The translations under genes were made by a program, and so were the position numbers. A stretch of 36,524 bases of DNA from DSOT01 sp052386775. GTDB taxonomy: Bacteria; Pseudomonadota; Gammaproteobacteria; Burkholderiales; SG8-41. The notes below the pieces were generated by a model that saw nothing but the letters and a program-made list of their open reading frames with translations, did no database searches and was not told where the DNA came from. The stretch spans positions 1 through 36,524 of the forward strand of contig JBQTJV010000063.1 of NCBI GenBank assembly GCA_052386775.1, written 5' to 3'. Position 1 is the stretch's first letter. Each line of letters opens with the position of its first letter. Shown piece by piece: positions 6,243 to 14,479 of this stretch.

Positions 6243-7559
6243 TCATTTGACCAGCGGCCCCCATGCGGGTTCACGCACGTCGCCTGCTGTTTCGGTGAGC
6301 CTTTGACGCACTCTGCCATCGCTCGATACCGCAGCTAATATACCACGCCCCCCCACGGTGGACGCGTAGAGGATCATCCTTCCGTTCGGCGCAAAACTCG
6401 GCGATTCGTCGATGCTGCCATCGGTGAGCACCTGCACCTGTCGCGATCCGAGGTCCTGCACCGCGATATTGAATCGGCCGCCGTTCCGCTGAACGAAAGC
6501 GAAGCTCTTGCCGTCGGGACTGAACCGCGGCGAGACGTTGTAAGTCCCCTCGAATGTCAGGCGCCGCGCCGCGCCACCGTTCGCCGGCATGCCATACACC
6601 TGCGGGCTGCCGCCGCGATCGGAGGTGAACAGCAAGAGCTGGCCGTCCGGCGAAAAATTCGGCTCGGTATCGATCGCAGAGCTGTTGCTCACGCGCGTCG
6701 GCGTGCCGCTGCCATCGGCGTTGATGAGATAGATCTGCGAATTGCCATCCCGCGTCAAGACCACCGCGAGCCGCCGGCCGTCCGGGGACCACGCCGGCGC
6801 GCTGTTGCTGCCGCGGAAGTTGGCGACGGCATGGCGCCCACCGGTTACCAGCGACTGCACGTACACCACCGGCTTGCGGTTCTCGAACGACACGTAGGCG
6901 AGCCGCGTGCCGTCGGGCGACCACGAGGGCGAGATGATCGGTTCGTTCGATCCGAGCACGCTTTGCGCGTTGTAGCCGTCGGCATCGGCGACATGCAGTT
7001 CGTAGCGCGAGCCGCGCTTGACGATGTAGGTGATCCGCGTGGAAAAGACGCCGACGTCACCGGTCAGCTTCTCGTAAATCACGTCGGCGATCTTGTGAGC
7101 GGTAAGCCGCAACTGCGCGGCGCTCGCGGTATAAGCAAAGCCGGCGAGTTGCGTCTGCTTGACCGCATCCATCAACCGGAAACGGATCTCGTAACGGCCA
7201 TCGGGCTGTGCGATCACGTTGCCGATGACGAGCGCTTCGGCGCCGCGCGCCGTCCATGTCCCGAAATTGACCTCGGCCGGCTCGGTCGGCAGCGGATTCA
7301 CCCCGCCGGCATCGACCATCCGAAAAAGACCGCTGCGGGCGAGATCGGCCGAGATCACCGGCGTCAATTGCTGCGCGAGCGTGTTCTCCGCGCGGAAGGG
7401 AACGATGGCGATCGGTATCTGGTTGGCGCCGGCGCCGATGATTTCGATGGTGAGCGCGGCGCGCGCGCCGGGCGCGGCAACCAGCGCAAATACCAGAGAG
7501 GCGATGAAGAGCTTGATCGAACGCATGAGCAAGGATGTATTTTGGATACTGTAGGACAT
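6243..7559 (-). CDS. tolB: Tol-Pal system beta-propeller protein TolB
   Basis: TolB is the periplasmic component that links Pal to TolA. After the signal peptide (cleavage near APGARA-AL) comes an N-terminal domain of about 130 residues. A six-bladed beta-propeller follows, with repeated SPDG motifs in the contexts SWSPDGTRLAYVS, AWSPDGRRLAVV, NFSPDGQLLLFTS and RFSPDGKSFAFVQ. Length (438 residues) is normal. ATG 7559 is 14 bp after the tolA stop. ATG 7526 (MRSIKLFIASLV) would give a more typical signal peptide and is a good alternative; neither has a strong ribosome binding site. Confidence 0.96.
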   Translation of the reverse strand: MSYSIQNTSLLMRSIKLFIASLVFALVAAPGARAALTIEIIGAGANQIPIAIVPFRAENTLAQQLTPVISADLARSGLFRMVDAGGVNPLPTEPAEVNFGTWTARGAEALVIGNVIAQPDGRYEIRFRLMDAVKQTQLAGFAYTASAAQLRLTAHKIADVIYEKLTGDVGVFSTRITYIVKRGSRYELHVADADGYNAQSVLGSNEPIISPSWSPDGTRLAYVSFENRKPVVYVQSLVTGGRHAVANFRGSNSAPAWSPDGRRLAVVLTRDGNSQIYLINADGSGTPTRVSNSSAIDTEPNFSPDGQLLLFTSDRGGSPQVYGMPANGGAARRLTFEGTYNVSPRFSPDGKSFAFVQRNGGRFNIAVQDLGSRQVQVLTDGSIDESPSFAPNGRMILYASTVGGRGILAAVSSDGRVRQRLTETAGDVREPAWGPLVK

Positions 7560-7573
7560 TATCGGATCTTCTG

Positions 7574-8428
7574 CTATCTACCTTCTGGGCGGATGATAAG
7601 TTCGAGTTCCCTTACCTCGTTGAAGCGGGCAGGATCGGGCGGCGGTGGAAGCGGCTGTGCTCTGCGTATCGCCCGTTCTGCCGCTGCATCATACGCGGCA
7701 TTGCCACTGCTACGTTTCAGCTTTAAGTCGATAATGTCACCGCCCGGGATCTGCACCACCGTAAATACTGCTTCGGGTTTACCCTGCATGTTGGGAGGCT
7801 CGACGATGAAACGCTTGATGCGGTCGCCCACGAGACGGCTGTAGGCGTCGAGCCGGGCCCGCGCCGCGGCATCAGCCGCCTGCTGCGCCTGCTGCTTTTG
7901 CAGCATGGCCTGCAACTCCTGTTCCTTCTTCGCTTCTTCCTGCCGCTTGAGCTCGGCGAGCTTCTTCTGCTCTTCCTCGCGCTTCTTGCGCTCGGCGACC
8001 TCTTTCTCCTTGCGCTTCTGCGCTTCGGCTTCTTTCAGTTTCCGTTCTTTCTCCGCTTTTTCCTTTGCGAGCTTTTCCTTCTGTTCGCGCTCGACCCTTT
8101 CCTTGGCCTCCTGCTGTTTCTTCTTGGCGAGCTGCTCCTGAAGCGCTATGTCGGGCTTGGGCGCGGGCTTGAAGTCCGGTTTGGGCTCGGGCCGCGGTTC
8201 CGGACGCGGCGCCTGCTTCACCGGTTCGGGCGGCGGCGGGGGCGGCGCCGGAGTGGGGCGCGCCGGCGCGGGAAGCTCGCTCCACAGCTCTACCGCAATG
8301 GGGGCGGCGCTGCGCTGGGACTGCCACGACACGCCGACGACGAGCAGGATGAGAAACAGCACATGCATCGCCAGCGCGAGCGCGCCGGAGATCGTGCGTT
8401 CCCGTCGGGTGACGTCGTCCACGGTCAC
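7574..8428 (-). CDS. tolA: cell-envelope integrity protein TolA
   Basis: TolA spans the periplasm and passes the force generated by TolQR to TolB-Pal. It has one N-terminal transmembrane helix (about residues 15-37), a Pro-rich stretch with PTPAPPPPPPEP, a long Lys/Glu/Ala-rich helix (about 95-190), and a compact C-terminal TonB/TolA domain beginning near YSRLVGDRIKRFI. At 284 residues it is shorter than the E. coli protein because the helical domain is shorter. It starts with GTG at 8428 and overlaps the tolR stop by 4 bp (GTGA), implying translational coupling. Confidence 0.95.
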   Translation of the reverse strand: MTVDDVTRRERTISGALALAMHVLFLILLVVGVSWQSQRSAAPIAVELWSELPAPARPTPAPPPPPPEPVKQAPRPEPRPEPKPDFKPAPKPDIALQEQLAKKKQQEAKERVEREQKEKLAKEKAEKERKLKEAEAQKRKEKEVAERKKREEEQKKLAELKRQEEAKKEQELQAMLQKQQAQQAADAAARARLDAYSRLVGDRIKRFIVEPPNMQGKPEAVFTVVQIPGGDIIDLKLKRSSGNAAYDAAAERAIRRAQPLPPPPDPARFNEVRELELIIRPEGR

Positions 8429-8847
8429 TTGCGCGGCTTCGCGAGCAGTCCCACTTTGCGGATCTGGTTCTGCTGCAGCATGTCCATCACGTCGAGCACG
8501 GCCTCGTAGCGCACGTCCTTGTCGGCGGCGATGACGACCGCCTGCTCCGCATTCTGCGTTTGCTTCTCGCGCAGCGCCTGGATCAATTCATCCCGCGACA
8601 CCCGGCGATCGGCCGAGCCCCTGGAGCGGTCGCGCAGCCACAGCGAACGATCGGCGCGGATCGAAACTTCGAGCGGCTGGACCGGTGGCGCGGAGGCCTT
8701 GTCGATCTGCGGCAGCTCGACCTGTCCGGGGGTAATGAACGGCGCAGTGACCATGAAGATCACCAGCAGTACCAGCATCACGTCGATATAAGGCACGACG
8801 TTGATCTGGTTCATGAGCCGCCTGCCGCTGCGCTTTCCGACGATCAT
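8425..8847 (-). CDS. tolR: Tol-Pal proton-channel subunit TolR
   Basis: This ExbD/TolR family protein has 140 residues. It has a single N-terminal transmembrane helix with the functional Asp in PYIDVMLVLLVIFMV, which forms the proton path with TolQ, and then a periplasmic domain. It lies 11 bp after tolQ and overlaps tolA by 4 bp, as in a standard tol operon. Start at ATG 8847. Confidence 0.96.
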   Translation of the reverse strand: MIVGKRSGRRLMNQINVVPYIDVMLVLLVIFMVTAPFITPGQVELPQIDKASAPPVQPLEVSIRADRSLWLRDRSRGSADRRVSRDELIQALREKQTQNAEQAVVIAADKDVRYEAVLDVMDMLQQNQIRKVGLLAKPRK

Positions 8848-8858
8848 GTGCGCACGCT

Positions 8859-9542
8859 TTAGTGCACCTGACGCTGCAGGATGTTGGAGAATTCTTCCAT
8901 GAACGACTCGAAGCGCGTCGCCAGCCGATCAACCTCGCCGGCAAAGCGGTTGTAGGCGATCACCGCCGGTATGGCGGCGAACAGGCCCATCGCCGTGGCG
9001 ATCAGCGCTTCGGCGATGCCCGGCGCCACGTGACCCAACGTCGCCTGGGCGACGTTTGCAAGTCCGCGAAAGGCATTCATGATGCCCCACACCGTACCGA
9101 ACAGGCCCACGTAAGGGCTCACCGAGCCCACCGACGCCAGAAACGAGAGATGCGCATCGAGCTGGTCCATCTCGCGCTGCAAGGTTGCCCGCATCGCCCG
9201 GCGCGTGCCGTCCATGACGACGACCAGATCCATGCCGGCCTGCTTGCGCAGCTTGGCAAACTCGCGAAAGCCGGCCTCGAAAATCCGCTCCATGCTGCCG
9301 GCGCCTTTACGCGAATTGACGGCACGCTGGTAGAGATCGTTGAGATCGGCACCGCTCCAGAACTCCTTCTCGAATTCGCCCGCCAGCCGGTCCGCGCGCT
9401 TCAGCACGAAAACCTTGATGAAGATGTAATACCAGGAGAAGAGCGAGGCGAGGAGCAGCAGGGCCATGACAAGCTGCACCAGCACGCTGGCATTGGCCAC
9501 CAGGCTCAACACCGACATGTCGTGGGTAACCGTGGATGTCAC
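8859..9542 (-). CDS. tolQ: Tol-Pal proton-channel subunit TolQ
   Basis: This MotA/TolQ/ExbB family protein has 227 residues and three transmembrane helices: one near residues 15-37 and two in the C-terminal half around SPYVGLFGTVWGIMNAF and EALIATAMGLFAAIPAVIAY. It works with TolR to convert the proton-motive force into movement of TolA. GTG 9542 overlaps the ybgC stop by 4 bp, so it is translationally coupled to ybgC. Confidence 0.96.
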   Translation of the reverse strand: MTSTVTHDMSVLSLVANASVLVQLVMALLLLASLFSWYYIFIKVFVLKRADRLAGEFEKEFWSGADLNDLYQRAVNSRKGAGSMERIFEAGFREFAKLRKQAGMDLVVVMDGTRRAMRATLQREMDQLDAHLSFLASVGSVSPYVGLFGTVWGIMNAFRGLANVAQATLGHVAPGIAEALIATAMGLFAAIPAVIAYNRFAGEVDRLATRFESFMEEFSNILQRQVH

Positions 9543-9991
9543 GATATCGTTCCTGTTCTTATGAGGACGGCCTGCGGAATTCTAACGGGCCGTAGGGTGG
9601 CCGCGTTGACGCAGGCGAGCCGTACCTCCGCGCTCGCCAGCATGTCGCCCGCGCGCAGCACTTGCTGCGCCACCACGATTTGCCCGGCGCCCACCTTAAC
9701 GGGTTCCACCGTCACCTGCAAACTGTCGTCAAATCGCGACGGTTTGAGGTACTCGATCGACAGCGAACGAACGACGAAGACGATGCCTTCGCGCTCGGCC
9801 AGCTCGCGCTGGGTGAAGCCGCCTGCGCGCAGCCACTCGGTGCGCGCGCGTTCCATGAACTTGAGGTAATTCGCGTAGTAGACGATGCCGCCGCTGTCCG
9901 TGTCTTCGTAATAAACGCGGATCGGCCAGGAAAAGGGTTCCGCGCGCGCCAAACCCGTTGGTGTGACGCGCAGCTCGGTCCGTCTATTCAT
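9539..9991 (-). CDS. ybgC: acyl-CoA thioesterase YbgC (Tol-Pal associated)
   Basis: This is a hotdog-fold 4HBT thioesterase of 150 residues. The catalytic signature YYEDTDSGGIVYYANYLKFM includes the conserved Asp and the GGIVYY/YLKF motif. YbgC hydrolyses short or medium acyl-CoA or acyl-ACP and is linked to phospholipid metabolism at the inner membrane. Its place directly before tolQ is conserved in proteobacteria. It starts at ATG 9991, three bases after the ruvB stop, and so joins the ruv and tol blocks. Confidence 0.94.
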   Translation of the reverse strand: MNRRTELRVTPTGLARAEPFSWPIRVYYEDTDSGGIVYYANYLKFMERARTEWLRAGGFTQRELAEREGIVFVVRSLSIEYLKPSRFDDSLQVTVEPVKVGAGQIVVAQQVLRAGDMLASAEVRLACVNAATLRPVRIPQAVLIRTGTIS

Positions 9992-9994
9992 CCG

Positions 9995-11050
9995 TCATCG
10001 TTGATCGCTCCTGGGCTCGTCCCACAAGCCGGGCGTCCCGGAGGTTTGAGGCTGCGCCAGTCCGAAATGGCGGTACGCCGAGACCGTCGCCATGCGTCCG
10101 CGCGGCGTACGCTGCAGATAACCCTGCTGGATGAGATACGGCTCCAGCACGTCCTCGATGGTGTCGCGCTCCTCCCCGATTGCCGCCGCGAGATTGTCGA
10201 GGCCCACCGGGCCGCCGCTGAACTTCTCGATCACCGCGAGCAGCAGCTTGCGATCCATCACGTCGAAGCCGAGCGGGTCGACGTCGAGCATTTTCAGCGC
10301 GGCCCCCGCGACATCGAGAGTCACTTTTCCGGCGGCTTTCACCTCGGCGTAGTCGCGCACGCGGCGCAGCAGGCGGTTGGAAACGCGGTGGGTGCCGCGC
10401 GAGCGGCCGGCGATCTCGCGCGCGCCGTCCGCGCTCACTTCCACGCCGAGCAGTTGCGCCGAGCGCTGCACGATGCGGGTCAGTTCTTCGGCGGAATAAA
10501 ACTCGAGCCGCGCGACGATGCCGAAGCGATCGCGCAGCGGATTCGTGAGCATGCCGGCGCGCGTGGTGGCGCCCACCAGCGTGAACGGCGGCAGATCGAG
10601 CTTCACCGACCGCGCCGCCGGCCCCTCGCCGATCATGATATCGATCTGGAAATCCTCGAGCGCGGGGTAAAGCACCTCTTCGACGACCGGCGACAGGCGA
10701 TGGATTTCATCGATGAAGAGCACGTCGTTCGGCTCGAGGTTGGTGAGGATTGCCGCAAGGTCGCCGGCACGCTCGAGCACCGGGCCGGAGGTGTGCCGCA
10801 GATTGACGCCCATCTCGCGCGAAATGATGTGGGCCAGCGTGGTCTTGCCCAGGCCCGGCGGCCCGAACAGCAGCACGTGATCGAGCGCTTCGCGCCGCCG
10901 GCGCGCCGCCTCGATGAAAATCGAGATCTGGCCGCGAATTTTTTCCTGGCCGATGTATTCGTCCAGCGCCTTGGGCCGCAGCGCGCGCTCGAACGCCTCC
11001 TCCTGCGGTGACGCGGGAGCAGCGGAGATGAGACGATCGGTCTCTATCAT
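9995..11050 (-). CDS. ruvB: Holliday junction helicase motor RuvB
   Basis: RuvB is the AAA+ motor that drives branch migration with RuvA. At 351 residues it is normal length. Walker A is GPPGLGKTT, Walker B FIDEIHRLS, sensor 1 GATTRAGMLTNPLRDRFG, and the C-terminal winged helix begins after RGTHRVSNRLLRRVRDY. ATG 11050 overlaps the ruvA stop by 4 bp (ATGA) and gives the start MIETDRLIS. An in-frame extension to 11128 would lie inside ruvA and is rejected. Confidence 0.97.
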   Translation of the reverse strand: MIETDRLISAAPASPQEEAFERALRPKALDEYIGQEKIRGQISIFIEAARRRREALDHVLLFGPPGLGKTTLAHIISREMGVNLRHTSGPVLERAGDLAAILTNLEPNDVLFIDEIHRLSPVVEEVLYPALEDFQIDIMIGEGPAARSVKLDLPPFTLVGATTRAGMLTNPLRDRFGIVARLEFYSAEELTRIVQRSAQLLGVEVSADGAREIAGRSRGTHRVSNRLLRRVRDYAEVKAAGKVTLDVAGAALKMLDVDPLGFDVMDRKLLLAVIEKFSGGPVGLDNLAAAIGEERDTIEDVLEPYLIQQGYLQRTPRGRMATVSAYRHFGLAQPQTSGTPGLWDEPRSDQR

Positions 11051-11625
11051 TGTTTGGATAGCAGCTTCAACGCTTGCCGGATGCCGTCGGTCACGTTGGC
11101 CCCGGCCGGCAGTTGCTTCAGCGCCCACGCCACTTCGCGGTCATTATAGCCAAGCGCGAGCAGCGCATTGACGATGTCGCTCCCGGATTCCGCCGCTCCG
11201 TTTGCCGATGTCGCGAGGCCCGTCAGGTCGAGCTTGTGCCTCAGTTCGAGCATCAGCCGCTCGGCCGTCTTCTTGCCGATGCCCGGTATCTTGGTCAGCC
11301 GCCCGGTATCCTGCGCGCTCACCGCCTGCTGCAGATCGGCGACGCTCATACCCGACAAAACCGCGAGCGCCGTGCGCGCACCCACGCCCGAAATCTTCAG
11401 CAACTGGCGGAACGCGGCCCGCTCCGATTCGGTCGCGAAACCGTAGAGCTGATGGGCGTCTTCGCGCACGATGAGATGCGTGTACAACGTCACGTCCGCG
11501 CCACTCGCCGGCAACTGATAAAGCGTGCTCATCGGGACATCGATCTCGTAACCCACCCCCTGCACGTCGACGATGATCTGCGGCGGGTGTTTCGCGAGCA
11601 GCCTGCCGCTCAACCGGCCGATCAC
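11047..11625 (-). CDS. ruvA: Holliday junction DNA-binding protein RuvA
   Basis: RuvA forms tetramers that bind four-way junctions and load RuvB. The protein (192 residues) has the OB-fold domain I (IGRLSGRLLAKHPPQIIVDV), helix-hairpin-helix motifs (ISGVGARTALAVLSG and IPGIGKKTAERLMLEL), and the C-terminal RuvB-contact domain (ALLALGYNDREVAWALKQL). It starts at GTG 11625, overlapping the ruvC stop by 4 bp (GTGA). The ruvC-ruvA-ruvB cluster is therefore fully coupled. Confidence 0.97.
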   Translation of the reverse strand: MIGRLSGRLLAKHPPQIIVDVQGVGYEIDVPMSTLYQLPASGADVTLYTHLIVREDAHQLYGFATESERAAFRQLLKISGVGARTALAVLSGMSVADLQQAVSAQDTGRLTKIPGIGKKTAERLMLELRHKLDLTGLATSANGAAESGSDIVNALLALGYNDREVAWALKQLPAGANVTDGIRQALKLLSKQ

Positions 11626-12140
11626 ACCAGTCTCCCGCGCCGCACGCGATAGCCTGCCGTCGCGAGACGCCCCAGTCCCTGCCCGCCGTGCGCATGACAG
11701 ATCGCGCACGCCAGCGCATCGGCGGCGTCGGCGCTGGGGCTGCCGTCCAGTTTAAGCAGCCGCTTCACCATTTCCTGCACCTGCTCCTTCGCCGCGTGCC
11801 CGTTGCCGACCACCGCCTGTTTGACCTGCAACGCGGTGTACTCGGAGACCGGGAGCTGATGCATCACGGCCGCGCAAATCGCCGTGCCGCGTGCCTGGCC
11901 GAGGAGCAATGTGGATTGCGGATTGACGTTGACGAAGACTTTTTCCACCGCCACCTGCTCGGGATGGCAGCTTTCGATCACTTCGGTAAGCCCGTCGAGG
12001 ATGGCCTTGAGCCGGGCGCTCAACTCACCGCCCGGGACCTTGATGCAGCCGCTGGTGACATAGGCGAGCCGCTGTCCGGCCTTGTCGAGCACACCGAAGC
12101 CGGTCACCCGCAAGCCCGGATCTATGCCGAGAATTCGAAT
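11622..12140 (-). CDS. ruvC: Holliday junction resolvase RuvC, apparent ATT start
   Basis: RuvC cuts Holliday junctions symmetrically. Taking ATT at 12138-12140 as codon 1 gives 172 residues beginning (M)RILGIDPGLRV. The four catalytic acids then fall at Asp7, Glu66, Asp138 and Asp141, the same numbering as E. coli RuvC. The frame has no ATG, GTG, TTG or CTG between the yebC end and this point; upstream in-frame ATGs lie inside yebC and give non-RuvC sequence. A strong Shine-Dalgarno sequence GGGGAGGG (12149-12156) ends 8 bases before the ATT. The gene lies 28 bp after yebC and overlaps ruvA by 4 bp. Function is certain; the start codon is an inference. Confidence 0.95.
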   Translation of the reverse strand: MRILGIDPGLRVTGFGVLDKAGQRLAYVTSGCIKVPGGELSARLKAILDGLTEVIESCHPEQVAVEKVFVNVNPQSTLLLGQARGTAICAAVMHQLPVSEYTALQVKQAVVGNGHAAKEQVQEMVKRLLKLDGSPSADAADALACAICHAHGGQGLGRLATAGYRVRRGRLV

Positions 12141-12148
12141 GAGGGCTG

Positions 12149-12156
12149 CCCTCCCC
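12149..12156 (-). promoter_or_regulatory. ribosome binding site that fixes the ruvC start
   Basis: On the minus strand GGGGAGGG is an unusually strong Shine-Dalgarno sequence. It is 8 bases upstream of the ATT proposed as the ruvC start codon, the ideal spacing, and no standard start codon is in frame nearby. Confidence 0.6.
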
Positions 12157-12168
12157 GTGCAGCGACCG

Positions 12169-12900
12169 TCATGCCGGCTGGTCCAGCACCGCGTTCGTAT
12201 AAACCTCCTGCACGTCGTCGACGGCTTCCAGCGCATCGAGCAGCCGCTGCATGCGCACGGCCTCATCCCCCGTCAACACCGTCTCGCTGGCGGGCTTCAT
12301 GGTGACCTCGGCGAGATCCGGCTTGAAGCCCGATTTCTCGAGCGCCTTCCTGACTTCGGGAAAGTCGTTGGGACCGGTGATCACTTCGATGCTGTCGTCA
12401 TCGTTGGTGACGACGTCGTCCGCACCGGCGTCGATCGCCGCTTCCATCAGCTTTTCCTCGTTGGTGCCCGGCGCAAACACCATCTGGCCGCAGTGCTTGA
12501 AGAGGAACGCAACCGAGCCGTCGGTTCCGAGATTGCCGCCGTGCTTGGTGAAAGCGTGCCGCACATCAGCCACCGTGCGGTGCTTGTTGTCGGTCATGCA
12601 ATCGACCATCACCGCGGCGCCGCCGATGCCATAACCCTCGTAGCGGACCTCTTCGTAATTCACGCCCTCCAGCCCGCCGGTACCGCGCTTGATCGCGCGC
12701 TCGACGTTCTCCTTCGGCATGTTGTTGTCGTAGGCCTTGTCGACCGCAAGCCGCAGCCGGGGATTGGAAGCCGGATCGCCCCCTCCGAGCCGCGCCGCCA
12801 CCGTGATTTCCTTGATCAGGCGCGTGAAGATCTTCCCGCGCTTCGCATCCTGACGTCCCTTGCGATGCTGGATGTTGGCCCATTTCGAATGGCCCGCCAT
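12169..12900 (-). CDS. yebC: YebC/PmpR family protein (TACO1-like)
   Basis: This 243-residue protein begins MAGHSKWANIQHRKGRQDAK, the diagnostic start of the YebC/TACO1 family. Members have been described as transcription regulators and more recently as ribosome-associated factors that ease translation of proline stretches. The conserved motifs GGLEGVNYEEVRYEGYG and GPNDF are present. ATG 12900 is chosen by family alignment; the frame is open further upstream only as a shadow of the opposite gene. It heads the leftward yebC-ruvCAB run and is divergent from the HerA-like gene, with 67 bp between starts. Confidence 0.96.
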   Translation of the reverse strand: MAGHSKWANIQHRKGRQDAKRGKIFTRLIKEITVAARLGGGDPASNPRLRLAVDKAYDNNMPKENVERAIKRGTGGLEGVNYEEVRYEGYGIGGAAVMVDCMTDNKHRTVADVRHAFTKHGGNLGTDGSVAFLFKHCGQMVFAPGTNEEKLMEAAIDAGADDVVTNDDDSIEVITGPNDFPEVRKALEKSGFKPDLAEVTMKPASETVLTGDEAVRMQRLLDALEAVDDVQEVYTNAVLDQPA

Positions 12901-12967
12901 ATGCTGCTCTGCAGGTAAAGCCGCTAAAATGATCCAAATCTTACCACACCGTCTCACCGAGACCGTC

Positions 12968-14479
12968 ATGCCGGATCCCATTCTGATCGCGAAATCGAAG
13001 AGTGAAATCCATCTTCTGCCGCAGATGGCGAATCGCCACGGCCTGATCGCCGGCGCAACCGGAACCGGCAAGACGGTGACACTGCAGCGCATCGCCGAAG
13101 GACTGAGCAACATCGGCGTGCCGGTGTTCATGGCTGACGTGAAAGGCGATCTCGCCGGCCTGTCGCAGCAGGGCGAGCCCAAAGGCAAGATCAAGGAGCG
13201 CATCGACCAGCTCAAGCTGAAAAATTTCGCGTTCGACGCCTGCCCGGTCGTGCTGTGGGACACGTTTGGCGACCAGGGCCATCCGGTGCGGGCCACCATT
13301 TCCGAGATGGGGCCGCTGCTGCTCTCGCGCATGCTCAACCTCAACGACACGCAGGCCGGCGTGCTGACGCTCGCCTTCAAGATTGCAGACGACAACGGGT
13401 TGCTGCTGCTCGATCTCAAGGATCTGCGCGCCATGCTGCAGCACGTCGGGGAAAACGCGCGTTCCTACACCACCCGGTACGGCAACATTTCGTCCGCCTC
13501 CATCGGCGCCATCCAGCGCGGGCTGCTGACGCTCGAGCACCAGGGCGCGGAGAAATTCTTTGCCGAGCCGGCGCTCAACATCAACGATCTGATCCAGACC
13601 GATGACCGGGGTCGGGGAGCCATCAACATCCTGGCGGCCGACAAGCTGATGACAGCGCCCAAGCTCTACGCCAGTTTCCTGCTGTGGCTGCTGGCGGAGC
13701 TGTTCGAGCAGTTGCCCGAAGTGGGTGATCCGGAAAAGCCGAAGCTCGTGTTCTTCTTCGACGAAGCGCACCTGCTCTTCGACGATGCGCCGGCCGCGTT
13801 GCTCGAGAAGATCGAGCAGGTGGTGCGCCTCATTCGATCCAAAGGCGTCGGCGTCTTCTTCGTCACGCAGAACCCGCTCGATATCCCGGATACCGTACTG
13901 GGTCAGCTCGGCAACCGCATCCAGCACGCGCTAAGGGCGTTCACGCCGCGCGATCAAAAGGCGGTCAAGTCCGCAGCGACGACGTTGCGCGCCAATCCCA
14001 AGGTCAACGTCGAGAAGGCGATCACCGAACTGGGCGTCGGCGAAGCGCTGGTGTCGTTGCTGGACGAGAAAGGCCGGCCTGCGGTGGTGGAACGCGCCTT
14101 CGTGGTGCCCCCGGGCACGCGCATCGGCCCGATCAGCCCCCAGGAGCGCGCTGCGTTGATTCGCTCATCTTCCATCGCCGGCGTGTACGACAAGACCGAA
14201 GACCGTGAATCCGCGTACGAGAAATTGAGCCAGCGGGTCGTGGAGACCGGGGCTTCGGGCAAGGCGTCAGGGAGCGCGTCCGGACAGCAGGCAAGCGGCG
14301 GATTGCTCGGAACCCTGGGCAGCATACTGGGCGGCTCGACGGGCCCGCGCGGCGGCAGGCGGGAAGGCGCCGTGGAAGCGGCAACGCGCAGCGCCGCGCG
14401 TGCCATCGGTTCGGAAGTCGGGCGTCAGATCATACGGGGCGTACTCGGGTCACTGCTCGGCGGCGGCAGGCGCCGGTGA
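12968..14479 (+). CDS. HerA-like ATPase, DUF853 family (YjgR type)
   Basis: This 503-residue protein starts MPDPILIAKSKSEIHLLP, like the YjgR/DUF853 family. It has the Walker A GATGTGKTVT (about residues 29-36) and Walker B LVFFFDEAHLLF, both typical of the HerA/FtsK-fold ATPases. The C-terminus is a Gly-rich stretch (GGLLGTLGSILGG) and a basic end. The exact cellular role is not known; related enzymes act on DNA or at membranes. ATG 12968 is chosen by alignment to family members; ATG 12929 is also in frame. The gene overlaps the following transporter by 4 bp. Confidence 0.9.
   Translation: MPDPILIAKSKSEIHLLPQMANRHGLIAGATGTGKTVTLQRIAEGLSNIGVPVFMADVKGDLAGLSQQGEPKGKIKERIDQLKLKNFAFDACPVVLWDTFGDQGHPVRATISEMGPLLLSRMLNLNDTQAGVLTLAFKIADDNGLLLLDLKDLRAMLQHVGENARSYTTRYGNISSASIGAIQRGLLTLEHQGAEKFFAEPALNINDLIQTDDRGRGAINILAADKLMTAPKLYASFLLWLLAELFEQLPEVGDPEKPKLVFFFDEAHLLFDDAPAALLEKIEQVVRLIRSKGVGVFFVTQNPLDIPDTVLGQLGNRIQHALRAFTPRDQKAVKSAATTLRANPKVNVEKAITELGVGEALVSLLDEKGRPAVVERAFVVPPGTRIGPISPQERAALIRSSSIAGVYDKTEDRESAYEKLSQRVVETGASGKASGSASGQQASGGLLGTLGSILGGSTGPRGGRREGAVEAATRSAARAIGSEVGRQIIRGVLGSLLGGGRRR

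Noticed and set aside
7905..8141. Low-complexity repeat-like region
   Set aside because: This is the Lys/Glu/Ala-rich helix of TolA, not a DNA repeat or CRISPR.
9662..11011. Plus-strand open frame of 449 codons across ybgC/ruvB
   Set aside because: It lies opposite strongly supported ybgC and ruvB and has the Arg/His/Gln-rich composition of a high-GC antisense shadow.
12941..13927. Minus-strand open frame of 328 codons opposite the HerA-like gene, and the long yebC extension to 13434
   Set aside because: The plus-strand gene has intact Walker motifs; YebC alignment fixes its start at 12900.
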